Origin: Zea mays | Taxonomy: Eukaryota; Streptophyta; Magnoliopsida; Poales; Poaceae | Direction of reading: 5' to 3' | DNA length: 64,000 bases | Assembly: GCF_902167145.1 (NCBI RefSeq) | Contig: NC_050097.1 | Location: forward strand, 176,172,923-176,236,922 | In this document: in pieces, positions 1 to 13,500 of the stretch | How the letters are laid out: the number at the start of each line of letters is the position of its first letter | How positions within the stretch are numbered: position 1 is the stretch's first letter | Made by a program: the position numbers and the translations under genes | The notes under the pieces: model-generated | Databases searched by the model: none | The model's input: the letters and a program-made list of their open reading frames with translations, nothing else | Told to the model about the DNA's origin: nothing

Positions 1-142
1 ATCCGCTTTCATTTGCTTGTGATTTGTTTTCGCCCTCTCTAACGGGCTCGGTTTTATTTCTACCGCTAACCCGACTTGTAGTTGTGTTTAAAGTTTGTAA
101 ATTTCAGATTTGCCTATTCACCCCCCCTCTAGGCGACTTTCA
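1..142 (+). repeat. 3' end of a plus-strand Sirevirus LTR (truncated by window edge)
   Basis: This stretch matches, with scattered differences, the last ~140 bases of the element D LTR (62725-62864), including the C-rich run followed by CTCTAGGCGACT and a terminal TCA. No primer-binding site follows; instead the minus-strand copia RT sequence begins at 143. This is therefore the downstream end of a 3' LTR or of a solo LTR inserted into element A. The rest of the insertion lies left of the window, so the type cannot be decided. Confidence 0.8.
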
Positions 143-1374
143 AATTCATACCATGCTCTTGGGGCTTGCTTAAGTCCATAGAGCGTCTTAGAGAGCTTAT
201 ATACATGGTCAGGATACCTGTCATCCTCAAAGCCAGGGGGTTGTTCCACATATAACTCCTCCTTGATTGGTCCATTTAGGAAAGCGCTCTTCATGTCTAT
301 TTGGAACAACTTAAAGGAATGGTTAGCGACATAGGCTAATAAAATCTGAATTGATTCTAACCTAGCCACAGGAGCAAAAGTCTCCTCAAAATCCAAACCT
401 GCGACTTGGGCATAACCTCTTGCCACAAGTAGAGCCTTATTTCTTGTCACCACTCCGTGCTCATCTTCCTTGTTGCGGAACACCCACTTGGTTCCCACAA
501 CGTTTTGCTTTGGACGTGGCACCAGGCTCCAGACTTCATTCCTTTTGAAGTTGTTGAGCTCTTCCTGCATGGCCAACACCCAGTCCGGATCCTGCAAGGC
601 CTCTTCTACCCTGAAAGGCTCAATAGAAGAGACAAACGAGTAATGCTCACAAAAATTAGCTAATCGTGAGCGAGTAGTTACTCCCTTGCTGATGTCACAT
701 AGAATCTGATCGACGAGGTGATGTCTTCGGATCGTCGCTCGGACTTGGGTTGGAGGGGCCCGTGGTGCTTCTTTCTCCATAACATGTTCTTCCTGTGCTC
801 TCCCTTGATCTTGCCCCTCTTCTTGAGGTACTTGTACATCGTCTTGAGTTGGGGGATGCACCATCATGGAGGAGGAGGGTTGACCTTGTTCTTGTAGTTC
901 CTGTGGTCGCACATCACCTATCGCCATAGTTTGCATTGCAGTCGTCGGAACCTCATCCTCATCTACATCATCAAGATCAACTTGCTCTCTTGGAGAGCCA
1001 TTAGTCTCATCAAATACAACGTCACTAGAGACTTCAACTAATCCTGATGATTTATTGAAGACCCTATACGCCTTTGTATTTGAGTCATATCCTACTAAAA
1101 TCCCTTCTACTGCCTTGGGAGCAAATTTCGAGTGTCTACCTTTCTTCACCAGAATGTAGCATTTGCTCCCAAATACACGAAAATAAGAAACATTGGGTTT
1201 GTTACCAGTTAGGAGTTCGTAGGAGGTCTTCTTAAGGAGACGGTGCAGATAGAGCCGGTTTATGGCATGGCAAGCTGTGTTCACAGCTTCCAACCAAAAC
1301 CGCTCAGGCGTCTTGTACTCTCCAAGCATCGTTCTCGTCATGTCGATTAGCGTCCTGTTCTTCCTATCTACCAC
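143..1374 (-). pseudogene. pol: element A pol: integrase C-terminus and truncated reverse transcriptase
   Basis: The translation starts in the integrase core (ERKNRTL-like, here VDRKNRTL) and passes the conserved copia blocks [12 protein letters not shown] and FRVFGSKCY. An acidic linker follows, then the RT domain: [58 protein letters not shown] and [13 protein letters not shown]. After this point the reading frame enters the foreign LTR at 142, so the RT active site (YVDD) and RNase H are missing from the window. Integrase-RT identity is certain. The Opie-like assignment rests on recognition only. Confidence 0.88.
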
Positions 1375-2290
1375 ACCATTTTGTTGTGGTGTGTAGAGAG
1401 CGGAGAACTCATGCTTGATGCCTTCCTCCTCAAGAAACTCTTCAACTTGAAGATTCTTGAATCAGACCCATTATCGCTGCTTATCTTCTTCACCTTTAGC
1501 TCAAACTCATTTTGAGCTCTTCTTAAGAAGCGCTTTAGGGTTCCTTGGGTTTCGGATTTATCCTGCAAAAAGAATACCCAAGTGAAGCGGGAAAAATCAT
1601 CAACTATCACAAGACCATACTTACTTCCCCCGATGCTGAGATAGGCAACGAGACCGAAGAGATCCATGTGAAAAAGTTCCAGTGGTTTTGACGTTGTCAT
1701 CACATTCTTGCTATGATGAGTGCTTCCCACCTGTTTTCCTGCCTGGCATGCTGCACAAGGTTTGTCTTTCTCAAAATAGACATCGGTTAGTCCTAACACA
1801 TGATCTCCCTTTAGAAGCTTATGAAGGTTCTTCATCCCAACATGTGCTAGACGGTGATGCCAAAGCCAGACCATATTAGTCTTAGCTATTAAGCATGCAT
1901 CTAGATCGGCATTCTCTTTAGAAAAATCAACTAAATAGAGTTTGTCGTCTAATACACCCTTAAAGTCTAATGAACCATCACTCCTTCTAAAGGCAGATAC
2001 ATCAATATTTGTAAATAAACAATTATAGCCCATATGACACAATTGACTTACAGACAACAAATTATACCCGAGCGACTCTACTAAAAACACATTTGAAATT
2101 GAGTGCTCGTTCGTGATGGCAATCTTGCCCAATCCTTTAACCTTGCCTTGGTTCCCATCTCCAAAGATAATAGTATCCTGGGAATCCCTGTTCTTGATGT
2201 AGGAGGTGAACATTTTCTTCTCCCCCGTCATGTGGTTTGTGCATCCGCTGTCGATAATCCAGCTTGAGCCCCCGGATGCATAAACCTACA
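1368..2290 (-). pseudogene. pol: element A pol: protease active site, GAG-pre-integrase and integrase core (frameshifted)
   Basis: Upstream of the ATG at 2231 the same frame reads WIIDSGCTNHMTGEKKMF, the copia aspartic-protease DSG signature. An in-frame TAG near 2280 probably replaces a CAG. Downstream are the GAG-pre-integrase segment (LWHHRLAHVGMKNL, with CAACQAGKQ zinc ligands) and the integrase core, with catalytic aspartates in HMDLFG and SSDNG. A frameshift near 1465 moves the rest ([12 protein letters not shown]) out of frame; the correct frame continues in the neighbouring reading frame that starts at 1374. The protein is therefore non-functional. Confidence 0.85.
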
Positions 2291-2296
2291 AGGAAT

Positions 2297-3536
2297 TTAA
2301 GCTTGGGTTTTAGGTACCCAACTCTTGTTGGGTCCTACAAGGTTAGTCACAACAATTTTTGGAACCCAAATGCAAGTCTTGTCTCCCTTGCATTTTGATC
2401 CCAATTTTCTAGCAACCACTTTGGCATTTTTACATGAAAGCACAAATGAAGTATTGCAGGCATGATAAACAGTAATAGGACCATTGCAAACTTTCCTAGG
2501 TGCATGGGACACAACATGATTACGCCTAGGCCTATTTCTACCATAAGCATAAGTAGAGCGGGAAGCAACCATAGCATGAGAATTATGATAAACAGGTAAA
2601 ACAACATGATCATAACTCCTATCATGATGAGAAACTTTCTTAACATGAGTATAAAGATAAGCATGATTATTTTCATCATGTGAAGAACTACTAGCCATAG
2701 GAGCCTTCCCTTTCTCTTTGTTGAGACTGGAGGTCTTTTGGCTTGTTAAGTTCTTAGTTTCCTTTTGAAAACAAGTCCATCCTTAATTGATGGGTGTCTA
2801 CCAACGGTGTAGGCATCCCTAGCAAATTTTAGTTTATCATAATCATCTTTGCAAGTCTTAAGTTGAGCATTAAGACTTGCAACCTCATTGTTTAATTTAA
2901 CAATAGTAGTAGCATGTTCATCAAGATCAATATCTTTACATCTATTACAAATAACCACATGCTCTACACATGCACTAGTTGCATTTACTCCCTCTAGTTT
3001 AGCATTTAATTCATCATTTAAATTCTTTAAGGTAGAGATAGATTCATGACTAGTAGACAGCTCAGAGGATAGCATTTCATTTCTCTCAATTTCTAGAGCA
3101 AGAGATTTTTGAACACTAATAAATTTATCATGCTCTTCATATGAAATATCTTCTTGCTTTTATAGTAATCTATCCTTTTCATTAAGAGCATCAATTAATT
3201 CATTTATTTTGTCTACTTTAGTTCTATCTAATCCCTTAAACAAATCAGTCTAGTCTACTTCATCATCAGATGACTCTTCATCACTAGAATAAGTATATTT
3301 TGGAGTGTCCCAAATACATACCTTCTTCTCCTTAGCCATAAGGCACGTATGGCATTCGTTGGGGAAGAGTGAAGATTTGTTGAAGGTCGAGGCAGCTAGT
3401 CCTTCATCTTCAGAGTCAGATGAGGAACAGTCAGAGTCCCATTCCTTCCCGATGTGCGCCTCGCCCTTGGCCTTCCTGTAGTTCTTTTTCTTCTCCCTCT
3501 TCCCGTGCTTTTCTTGTGCCTGGTCATTATCATTAT
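2297..3536 (-). pseudogene. gag: element A gag C-terminal part and gag-protease linker (broken)
   Basis: This resumes the gag frame exactly where the gypsy insertion broke it. At 3536-3250 a lysine-rich then Ser/Asp-rich segment (SDCSSSDSEDEGLA, YSSDEESSDDEVD) is visible. At 3075-2746 comes a leucine/lysine coiled-coil-like segment with a CNRC pair. At 2698-2297 comes a basic region ending in two WVPK motifs (CIWVPK, SWVPK), a hallmark of Sirevirus polyproteins just before protease. At least two stops or frame changes separate these pieces. Function when intact would be capsid/nucleocapsid structure. Confidence 0.75.
3532..3536. other. Target-site duplication ATTAT, left copy
   Basis: ATTAT directly precedes the TGTAACACCC end of the gypsy element; the identical ATTAT follows its other end at 13862-13866. 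It proves that one intact insertion spans 3537-13861. Confidence 0.95.
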
Positions 3537-6500
3537 TGTAACACCCGGTTTTAAAGGACAAAGCCGGGTGCATCTCATACATGCGCCAAGAAGACAACAT
3601 ATATAATAACAGAGTGTATAGAGATAAATGTCATAATACATCAGAGTATTTATTACATAGCGGAAGACTTATTACAAAAGAAAACAATAAATATAAAACG
3701 AACTAAGGATCGTCGGCACCAATGTCGACTGAGAAACGCCACCTAGATCAGATCGAACTCCTCAGTGATAGGCGGCTCCTCTACGACCACCTGTTCTTCT
3801 CCTGTGGGGGGGTGTGAGACAGCAAGAGTGAGCTCACATACGTTCATCGCTCAACAAGTTGTGGGGAATAATGTGGCATAAACTCACCAAAGGTGGGAGT
3901 TCATGTAGTGTAAGGCTAATCAATGGAATAAAGGCTGAGGCTGAGCATTGCTTTTATAAGTTGGTCAAAATTTTATTAGCAATTACTAAGTGTAAGTAAA
4001 TACCAAACCTTAATAATAATAAAGAACAGTAATAGTAAAATAATCCCAAATGCGATGCAAATGTCAAATTGAATTTAAGTTCCATATTTAATCATGTGAG
4101 GGTCCGAGCCGCTCATGACCGTGAGCACGGCTAGTATACCAGTTTTACACTCTGCAGAGGTTGTACCCTTTACCCACAAGCCGTGTTACCCATCTGCCAA
4201 GGGGTCATGAATTCCATACACCTCTACCAAGGAAGCGAGGCAGGGTAACACTACGAGGCCTTTACAAAGTTCCACTAGCTTCAGACTACCCGCTACAGTT
4301 TATAGGAAGTTCCAATGCAGGGTTCCTGGCTGACCGCCATCGCAGCAAAATCAACCAGGGACCTCCCTACACTGACCACTCCCCTACTGCCCTTGCCCCT
4401 TTCAGGTAAGGTAGCCCTCCACTAGCTTTCCTAGTTAATCAGCCAAGGGCGTCCCATTAAACCCTTGTGGTAGCACTGTTTTCCCGGGTGGTCGCTCCAT
4501 GTTCCCATTAATTTAATGATCTTAACATGAACAGTAATAATAACAAGATAATAACAGAATATTCATGAATAGTGTATCTCCATACCCAATCCACATAAAG
4601 CAATAGCAAGTACTACCCAAAAGTATTTCAGGGGTGAACAAGGTATAGAGGTAATCAAAACTGGGGTAACATAAAGGCTCCCATCAAAATTAACCTATGC
4701 AGATCATTAAAATTAATAAGAACATGGCTGGGAAAAGTAAGTGATCAAGGGCACAACTTGCCTTCCACGAGCTCCTGCTCAGCTATCTCAACTTGATGAA
4801 CCACAGGTTCCACAATGGCTTGCTCGTCTACTCGCATCAACACAATACATACATAGCATAACATAAATTAACATCACATCAAACATGCAAATAGAATATA
4901 CAGTAATAAACTAGACATTAAAATATGATCACAGGAACTGGGATCATCAAATTTGGAGTTATAGAATTTTAGTTATGAATTTCTGTAGCTTTTATGTATT
5001 TAATACAAGATTAAGTATTAGATAAATTTAAATGAGCCTTACATGCCAAAACAGAGGCACTAATGGTTAGACAATAATATTATAAAAATTTTGGAACTAG
5101 AATGGATCAATTTGGAGTTCATATGTATTTTCTATGAATTATACAAATTCTATGAATTGTTTTTATATCAAAAACTCATTTTCTAATTCATTTTCCTGAT
5201 TTTATAATTCTCTGGACGGGGCCTCGAATACTAAAAACTGCAGGGGCCACGGTGTAAAAGAACCTAAGACACAGGCCGCAACCCAGCTGGACGGCGGGTT
5301 GTTTTGGTGAAAACCTAGGGGGCACTTGACGAAAATGCCACGACTGAGCGAACTCAGGTGCGCCTGGGCCATCCATTTAAAGATCTAGGGCCCAGATTTA
5401 AACAGCGAACCGGTATGCGATTTCAGCCGCGCAATCTACGATCTACGGTCCAGATCCAAAGTCCACTTCATCGAACCGTTACGCGCCCAGCACCGCCCGA
5501 TCTGAGATCAGCGCTCTGGATTAAAAGAGAACCAGATCAATCGCCGATCGTCGATCGACCGATCAATGGCCACGATGAATTCCCACGAATCGGTACACTG
5601 CATATGATCCTGGCCATTCAATTTAGATCGACGGCAGGCGCTCATCCACTTCCCCTGAGATATCCCGCGGCGGCACAGCTACCTGAGCACGGTGGCGCCC
5701 TCGCCGGAGTGCACCAAAATCTCATCCCCGACCCTCCAAAGTTCAATTAACACCCCTCTACATGATGTCAGGTGAAAGGCGAATCAAGGGGAGGGATTAG
5801 TACCGGCAGGCACGGCGCGAAACCCCCTGGCCACGGCAGACGGTGTTCCACGGCGGAGGAGGAGATTTTGGTGAGCGATTAATGGCGCCGGAGGCAGCGA
5901 TTTCCCGCGACAGACGGTCCGAGAGCACCCACACGCACCGGCGCTAACCCCTGGTCTCTCAACTCCACGGATTATCGGCGTTAAAGGGACGATTGAGGTG
6001 GTCGCGATTTCACTCCCTCGCGGTGATGTATGGCGGCGGTGTGTAGATAGGGGAAAACCGCAGGATCGGCGCAGACACTTTATAGATCGGGAATCCTGCA
6101 CCCGAAGACTCGGTCCCCGCAATCGCCGTGGTCGTTGCCACGATTCCCGCACCGCGCACCGGCGAATTTTGCGGTATCGTTGCGTCCTGGACGACGAAGC
6201 TGCCACCGGGGTCCACCGGTCAGCGTCCCGGACGACGGGGCGAGCATTGCGCGTAACCCAGCGGCTGGTACGCGGGCCCCAGATGTCAGCGGCTAAACTG
6301 GCTCAGGCGCGTGTGTTTGGCTCCGCGGTGTAGTGGTAGTCTAGGCCAAGAGAACGTGGGCCACGCGGCAGTGAGCGCAAGGAGAGGTGGGCCGCGCAGC
6401 GCGTAGAGAAAAGGAGTGGGCCGGAATTGGTAGTCGGTCGGCCCATTGAGTCCTTTGTCTTTTTCTATTTTATTTTCTATCCCTTTTTCTCTATTTCCAA

Positions 6501-6889
6501 GTTTAAATTTGAATTCAAACCTCTATGGTTCATCACCACAACTTATATTTGTGAATTAGGGGTATTGGTTCTGGATATATTTATTTATGTATATTATTTA
6601 TATTTTTCATATCATTTTTCTTCTTGTTGTTTCCAAAACCCTAAATTTTAATTTAGGGATCAATTCAACCTTTAGATTTATTATTATTATTATTAACATT
6701 ATTATTTTATTTAATGCACAACCAATAAAAACTCCAATATGATGCATATTATTATATTTATTTATTATTTTTTTATCATTTGACTTAATTCATCTCTAAA
6801 TTCTGTGTATGCTCTTTTCATGATGCAAATGAGGCACACAAAATGAGGAGCTCTCTCTATATTCTTTATTTAGAATTTTGAGTATTACA
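3537..6889 (-). repeat. 3' LTR of the Tekay/Del-like element
   Basis: 3353 bp, starting TGTAACACCC and ending TATTACA on the plus strand. By eye it differs from the other LTR by three substitutions (near 3718, 5100 and 5947) and two one-base indels (a G run near 3810 and an A/T run near 6770). Small ORFs inside it recur at the same offset in the other LTR and are not genes. Confidence 0.95.
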
Positions 6890-6906
6890 AATCCTACCCC
6901 CCTTAA
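6890..6906 (-). other. Polypurine tract of the Tekay/Del-like element
   Basis: On the minus strand, TAAGGGGGGTAGGATT lies immediately before the TGTAATAC start of the 3' LTR. This is the expected place for plus-strand DNA priming. Confidence 0.8.
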
Positions 6907-6927
6907 AAATAATCTCGTCCTCGAGAT

Positions 6928-7728
6928 TTAAGAAGATCTAGGGAAAAGATGGGGGAAGTCTATGCAAAGCTCTTCTTCCCTCTCCCACGTAGCTTCATCT
7001 TCTCCGTGGTGATTCCATTGTACTTTGCACATCTTTATTGCCTTATTCCTTGTAACTCGAGTCAAAGTGTCCAAAATCTTGATAGGGTACTCAGCATAGG
7101 TCAGATCATCTTGAACACTAAGGTCCTCCATCGGTAGTTGCTCCTCAGGTACCCTGAGGCACTTCTTTAGCTGGGACACATGGAATACATCATGTACATC
7201 TGACAGATGATCGGGTAACTCCAGTTGATATGCAACTTCTCCCACTCGCTTTAAGATCAAGAAAGGTCCAATGAAGCGAGGGGACAACTTTCCTTTAACT
7301 TTAAATCTTCTCATACTCCGGAGTGGTGACACCTTCAAATAGACATGATCACCCTCGTTAAACTCCAGTAGTCTTCTCCTATTGTCAGCATAGCTCTTTT
7401 GCCTGGATTGTGCAATTCTCAAATTTTCTCTTATCATTCGAACTTGCTCTTCTGCCTCTTGTATAAGTTCAGGCCCAAAGAACTGTCTTTCTCCAGTCTG
7501 ATCCTAATATAGAGGAGTCCTGCACTTTCTGCCATATAAAGCCTCAAACGGTGACATCTTCAAACTGGTCTGATAACTATTATTATATGAGAACTCAGCA
7601 TATGGTAGACTTTTATCCCAACTTCCTCCATGCTGAAGGGCACATGCTCTCAACATATCTTCCAATACTTGATTAGTCCTTTCAGTCTGTCCATCAGTCT
7701 GAGGGTGATAAGCCGTACTGTAATTCAA
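6928..7728 (-). pseudogene. pol: gypsy pol: integrase C-terminal half and chromodomain-like tail
   Basis: Reading right to left: the integrase end NYSTAYHPQTDGQTERTNQ carries the catalytic glutamate region, followed by LPYAEFSYNNSYQ and FEALYGRKCRTPLY. A stop at 7504-7506 stands where Trp is usual (W-DQTGERQ). The frame then continues to the GPF-type C-terminal domain (LSPRFIGPF) and a chromodomain-like segment ending TRNKAIKMCKVQWNHHGEDEATWE. A chromodomain here is typical of chromoviruses. The domain would tether integration complexes to chromatin. Confidence 0.85.
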
Positions 7729-9130
7729 CTTGTACTCATATTCTCATGAAAGTTTCTCCAAAATCTTGAGGTAAACTGTGAACCTCGATCAGACACGATC
7801 TTCTTTGGTACTCCATGTAAACACACAATCCGAGCCATATATAACTCTGCTAGTTGAGAACCTTTATAAGTAGTCTTGACAGGAATAAAGTGAGCCACTT
7901 TAGTCAATCTATCCAAAATCACCCATATATAGTCATATCCTTTCTGGGTGCGAGGCAATCCAGTAATAAAATCCATACCAATCTCGTCCCTCTTCCACTC
8001 GGTATCTTAAGTGGGTGCAATAGTCCAGCTGGTCTCTGGTGTTCTGCTTTAACTCTTTGACACACATCGCACATAGCCACATGTGTAGCCACATCTCTCT
8101 TCAATCCATACCACCAATACTTCCGTTTCAAATCCTGATACATCTTGGTACTACCAGGATGAATAGAATAATCCGAATCATGGGCCTCCTTTAAAATAGT
8201 CTCTCGAAGGCTTTTAATATCAGGAACACACATCCTGTCCTTAAACCATATAGTGCCTTGCTCATCTTCCGTGAATTCCGGAACTCGACCTTCAGTAAAC
8301 AGATCCTTAATCTCTTTTATTTTAGCATCACCAATTTGTCCTTTGCGGATCTCTTGCTCCAAAGTAGGTTCCACATCAATAGTAACTCCTTCAGTATGAG
8401 CAACTATCCCCAGGTTAAGTCTCCTGAAATCCTCAACAATCTCATCGAGTAGCTGGGCAACAACAGCTGAATGAACATGCTCCTTTCGACTCAAGGCATC
8501 TGCAACCAAATTTGCCTTGCCCGGGTGATAGTGAATTTCCAAATCATAATCCTTAATAAGCTCCAACCAACGGTGTTGCCTAAGGTTGAGATCCTTCTGA
8601 GTGAATATATACTTCAGACTCTTACGATCCGTGTATACTTGGCACTTGGTCCCCATGATATAATGTCTCCAAATCTTTAGCGCATGCACAACGACTGCCA
8701 ATTCCAAGTCATGAGTGGGGTAGTTCAATTCATGTTTTCGTAACTGACGAGAAGCATAAGCAATCACATGTCCTTCCTGCATGAGCACACATCCTAAGCC
8801 TTGTCCACATGCATCGCAATAGATATCGAATCCTTTCTGTAGGTCTGGCATAACCAATACTGGTGGCGATATCAACCTCTTTTTCAATTGCTCAAGGCTG
8901 TCTTGGCACTTCTCGTCCCACTTAAATTCTCTTCCTTTCTCCAAAAGCGAAGTCATAGGCTTAGCAATCTTAGAAAATCCTTCGATAAATCTTCGATAAT
9001 ATCCTGCTAATCCCAAGAAACTCCGAATCTCAGTAACTGTAGTGGGTACTCTCCATTCCATTATCTCCTTAACCTTAGCAGGATCCACTGAAATTCCTCC
9101 ATTAGAAATAATATGACCAAGAAATGGCAC
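7725..9130 (-). pseudogene. pol: gypsy pol: RT end, RNase H, integrase zinc finger and core (frameshifted)
   Basis: The segment opens with the RT C-terminus ([12 protein letters not shown]) and the connection ([12 protein letters not shown]). RNase H follows ([35 protein letters not shown]), then the HHCC integrase finger ([29 protein letters not shown]). A frameshift near 8000 separates this from the catalytic core, which is read in another frame from 7976 ([18 protein letters not shown]). A second break follows near 7735. These breaks exclude a functional integrase from this copy. Confidence 0.87.
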
Positions 9131-9139
9131 CTCGCCAAT

Positions 9140-10035
9140 CTAAAACTCGCACTTGCTGAATTTGGCATATAGCTGGTTATCTCGTAGCTTCTGTAGCACC
9201 AATCTCAGATGTTCCTCGTGATCACTATCACTCTTGGAATAAATAAGAATATCGTCGATGAACACTACGACGAATCTGTCCAAATACTCCATAAACACCT
9301 TGTTCATTAAGTTCATAAAATAAGCTGGCGCATTGGTTAATCCAAACGACATAACAGTAAACTCATATAATCCATATCGAGTCGAGAAAGCCGTCTTGAG
9401 AATATCCGATGGTCTAATCCTCATCTGATGGTAACCCGGTCGGAGATCAATCTTCGAGAATACCCTTGCACCTCTCATTTGATCACACAAATCCTCAATA
9501 CGGGGTAATGGATACTTGTTCTTCACCGTGACATCATTAAGTGATCTATAGTCCACACACATCCTTTGAGATCCATCCTTCTTCTGTATAAACAAGACCG
9601 GTGCTCCCCAAGGTGAGGAACTCGGACGAATGTAACCAGCCTCTTGTAACTCCGTCAACTGCTTCTTCAGTTCCTTCAACTCCTCTACGGACATTCTATA
9701 GGGCCGTTTAGAAATAGGGGCGGTTCCAGGTAAGAGATCAATGACAAACTCAACTTCCTTATATGGTGGCATCCCTGGTAACTCCTCTATAAAGACATCC
9801 GGAAAATCCCTAACTGCGTGGATGTTGCCACTCACAAACTTCTCATCTACGAAGAATGCCGCTAGTCTGATGGTGGTAGTTACTGCAACTTCAACTTCAA
9901 ATCTTTGTCCTTTGGAACTGTTGAGTTCTACGGTTCCCTTAGCACAATGCATATACTGCCTTTGCCTTTCTTAACCATGACATACCAAGGATCACATCTA
10001 TAGTGCTCTCTTCTAACACTATAGGGGTAGCCATC
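9140..10035 (-). pseudogene. pol: gypsy pol: protease remnant and reverse transcriptase
   Basis: The minus-strand frame enters at about 10030 with the end of protease (STIDVILGMSWL), meaning the catalytic DSG part is already missing. It runs through [62 protein letters not shown] and the active site [11 protein letters not shown]. It ends at a stop (9140-9142) in place of the usual Trp after FSKCEF. All RT catalytic aspartates are visible, but the domain is separated from the rest of pol. Confidence 0.88.
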
Positions 10036-10494
10036 TAGATTAGAAACATAGGGTAAGAAAGGAAGGATTGTAGACAAGGCATGTAATTACGAAGCATGTT
10101 ACTTTGGGGGATTTATTAGCTAAGTGTGTCACCTACTAAAGCTAATTCATTACCTTATGGTGGTACATGCTAAGATGCCCGTCTATACTGTTTCAATCAA
10201 TCAAATAAGCAAATCAAGCATTTATCATCAGAACAATCAACCAACGTTTTTTTTAACAGAGAAAATAGTTTTAAATTTTGTCTTAGGTCTCCTATCTCTT
10301 AAAAAAATCATAGTGGTAGAATTCCAAAGTGTGAAATCCATCTTGTCTCAGAGTAGAAAAGATAAGATTAATCAGAGTAGAGTAGCAGAAGGTGAGACAA
10401 GATCAAGATGAGATAAGTATAGAATGAGTCAGAGTAAGATAAGTAAGTGAGGGTTGTCCATTTCTATCTAGGTTTCGTCCTACAGTCAACATTT
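10036..10494 (-). other. Leader of the Tekay/Del-like element; gag absent
   Basis: Only ~460 bp separate the protease remnant from the primer-binding site, where a full chromovirus would carry gag and the protease active site. I see no gag-like translation in any frame here, so a large internal deletion is inferred. Confidence 0.7.
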
Positions 10495-10506
10495 GCTCTG
10501 ATACCA
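10495..10506 (-). other. Primer-binding site (initiator-Met tRNA type)
   Basis: The minus strand reads TGGTATCAGAGC, complementary to the 3' end of initiator methionine tRNA, four bases inside the 5' LTR. Confidence 0.9.
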
Positions 10507-10510
10507 CTTC

Positions 10511-13500
10511 TGTAACACCCGGTTTTAAAGGACAAAGCCGGGTGCATCTCATACATGCGCCAAGAAGACAACATATATAATAACAGAGTGTATAGAGATA
10601 AATGTCATAATACATCAGAGTATTTATTACATAGCGGAAGACTTATTACAAAAGAAAACAATAAATATAAAACGAACTAAGGATCGTCGGCGCCAATGTC
10701 GACTGAGAAACGCCACCTAGATCAGATCGAACTCCTCAGTGATAGGCGGCTCCTCTACGACCACCTGTTCTTCTCCTGTGGGGGGTGTGAGACAGCAAGA
10801 GTGAGCTCACATACGTTCATCGCTCAACAAGTTGTGGGGAATAATGTGGCATAAACTCACCAAAGGTGGGAGTTCATGTAGTGTAAGGCTAATCAATGGA
10901 ATAAAGGCTGAGGCTGAGCATTGCTTTTATAAGTTGGTCAAAATTTTATTAGCAATTACTAAGTGTAAGTAAATACCAAACCTTAATAATAATAAAGAAC
11001 AGTAATAGTAAAATAATCCCAAATGCGATGCAAATGTCAAATTGAATTTAAGTTCCATATTTAATCATGTGAGGGTCCGAGCCGCTCATGACCGTGAGCA
11101 CGGCTAGTATACCAGTTTTACACTCTGCAGAGGTTGTACCCTTTACCCACAAGCCGTGTTACCCATCTGCCAAGGGGTCATGAATTCCATACACCTCTAC
11201 CAAGGAAGCGAGGCAGGGTAACACTACGAGGCCTTTACAAAGTTCCACTAGCTTCAGACTACCCGCTACAGTTTATAGGAAGTTCCAATGCAGGGTTCCT
11301 GGCTGACCGCCATCGCAGCAAAATCAACCAGGGACCTCCCTACACTGACCACTCCCCTACTGCCCTTGCCCCTTTCAGGTAAGGTAGCCCTCCACTAGCT
11401 TTCCTAGTTAATCAGCCAAGGGCGTCCCATTAAACCCTTGTGGTAGCACTGTTTTCCCGGGTGGTCGCTCCATGTTCCCATTAATTTAATGATCTTAACA
11501 TGAACAGTAATAATAACAAGATAATAACAGAATATTCATGAATAGTGTATCTCCATACCCAATCCACATAAAGCAATAGCAAGTACTACCCAAAAGTATT
11601 TCAGGGGTGAACAAGGTATAGAGGTAATCAAAACTGGGGTAACATAAAGGCTCCCATCAAAATTAACCTATGCAGATCATTAAAATTAATAAGAACATGG
11701 CTGGGAAAAGTAAGTGATCAAGGGCACAACTTGCCTTCCACGAGCTCCTGCTCAGCTATCTCAACTTGATGAACCACAGGTTCCACAATGGCTTGCTCGT
11801 CTACTCGCATCAACACAATACATACATAGCATAACATAAATTAACATCACATCAAACATGCAAATAGAATATACAGTAATAAACTAGACATTAAAATATG
11901 ATCACAGGAACTGGGATCATCAAATTTGGAGTTATAGAATTTTAGTTATGAATTTCTGTAGCTTTTATGTATTTAATACAAGATTAAGTATTAGATAAAT
12001 TTAAATGAGCCTTACATGCCAAAACAGAGGCACTAATGGTTAGACAATAATATTATAAAAATTTTGGAACTGGAATGGATCAATTTGGAGTTCATATGTA
12101 TTTTCTATGAATTATACAAATTCTATGAATTGTTTTTATATCAAAAACTCATTTTCTAATTCATTTTCCTGATTTTATAATTCTCTGGACGGGGCCTCGA
12201 ATACTAAAAACTGCAGGGGCCACGGTGTAAAAGAACCTAAGACACAGGCCGCAACCCAGCTGGACGGCGGGTTGTTTTGGTGAAAACCTAGGGGGCACTT
12301 GACGAAAATGCCACGACTGAGCGAACTCAGGTGCGCCTGGGCCATCCATTTAAAGATCTAGGGCCCAGATTTAAACAGCGAACCGGTATGCGATTTCAGC
12401 CGCGCAATCTACGATCTACGGTCCAGATCCAAAGTCCACTTCATCGAACCGTTACGCGCCCAGCACCGCCCGATCTGAGATCAGCGCTCTGGATTAAAAG
12501 AGAACCAGATCAATCGCCGATCGTCGATCGACCGATCAATGGCCACGATGAATTCCCACGAATCGGTACACTGCATATGATCCTGGCCATTCAATTTAGA
12601 TCGACGGCAGGCGCTCATCCACTTCCCCTGAGATATCCCGCGGCGGCACAGCTACCTGAGCACGGTGGCGCCCTCGCCGGAGTGCACCAAAATCTCATCC
12701 CCGACCCTCCAAAGTTCAATTAACACCCCTCTACATGATGTCAGGTGAAAGGCGAATCAAGGGGAGGGATTAGTACCGGCAGGCACGGCGCGAAACCCCC
12801 TGGCCACGGCAGACGGTGTTCCACGGCGGAGGAGGAGATTTTGGTGAGCGATTAATGGCGCCGGAGGCAGCGATTTCCCGCGACAGACGGTCCGAGAGCA
12901 CCCACACGCACCGGCGCTATCCCCTGGTCTCTCAACTCCACGGATTATCGGCGTTAAAGGGACGATTGAGGTGGTCGCGATTTCACTCCCTCGCGGTGAT
13001 GTATGGCGGCGGTGTGTAGATAGGGGAAAACCGCAGGATCGGCGCAGACACTTTATAGATCGGGAATCCTGCACCCGAAGACTCGGTCCCCGCAATCGCC
13101 GTGGTCGTTGCCACGATTCCCGCACCGCGCACCGGCGAATTTTGCGGTATCGTTGCGTCCTGGACGACGAAGCTGCCACCGGGGTCCACCGGTCAGCGTC
13201 CCGGACGACGGGGCGAGCATTGCGCGTAACCCAGCGGCTGGTACGCGGGCCCCAGATGTCAGCGGCTAAACTGGCTCAGGCGCGTGTGTTTGGCTCCGCG
13301 GTGTAGTGGTAGTCTAGGCCAAGAGAACGTGGGCCACGCGGCAGTGAGCGCAAGGAGAGGTGGGCCGCGCAGCGCGTAGAGAAAAGGAGTGGGCCGGAAT
13401 TGGTAGTCGGTCGGCCCATTGAGTCCTTTGTCTTTTTCTATTTTATTTTCTATCCCTTTTTCTCTATTTCCAAGTTTAAATTTGAATTCAAACCTCTATG

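Noticed and set aside
5358..5750. 130-aa ORF, with identical partner at 12331-12723
   Set aside because: Both lie at the same offset in the two LTRs of the Tekay/Del-like element; LTR sequence, not genes.
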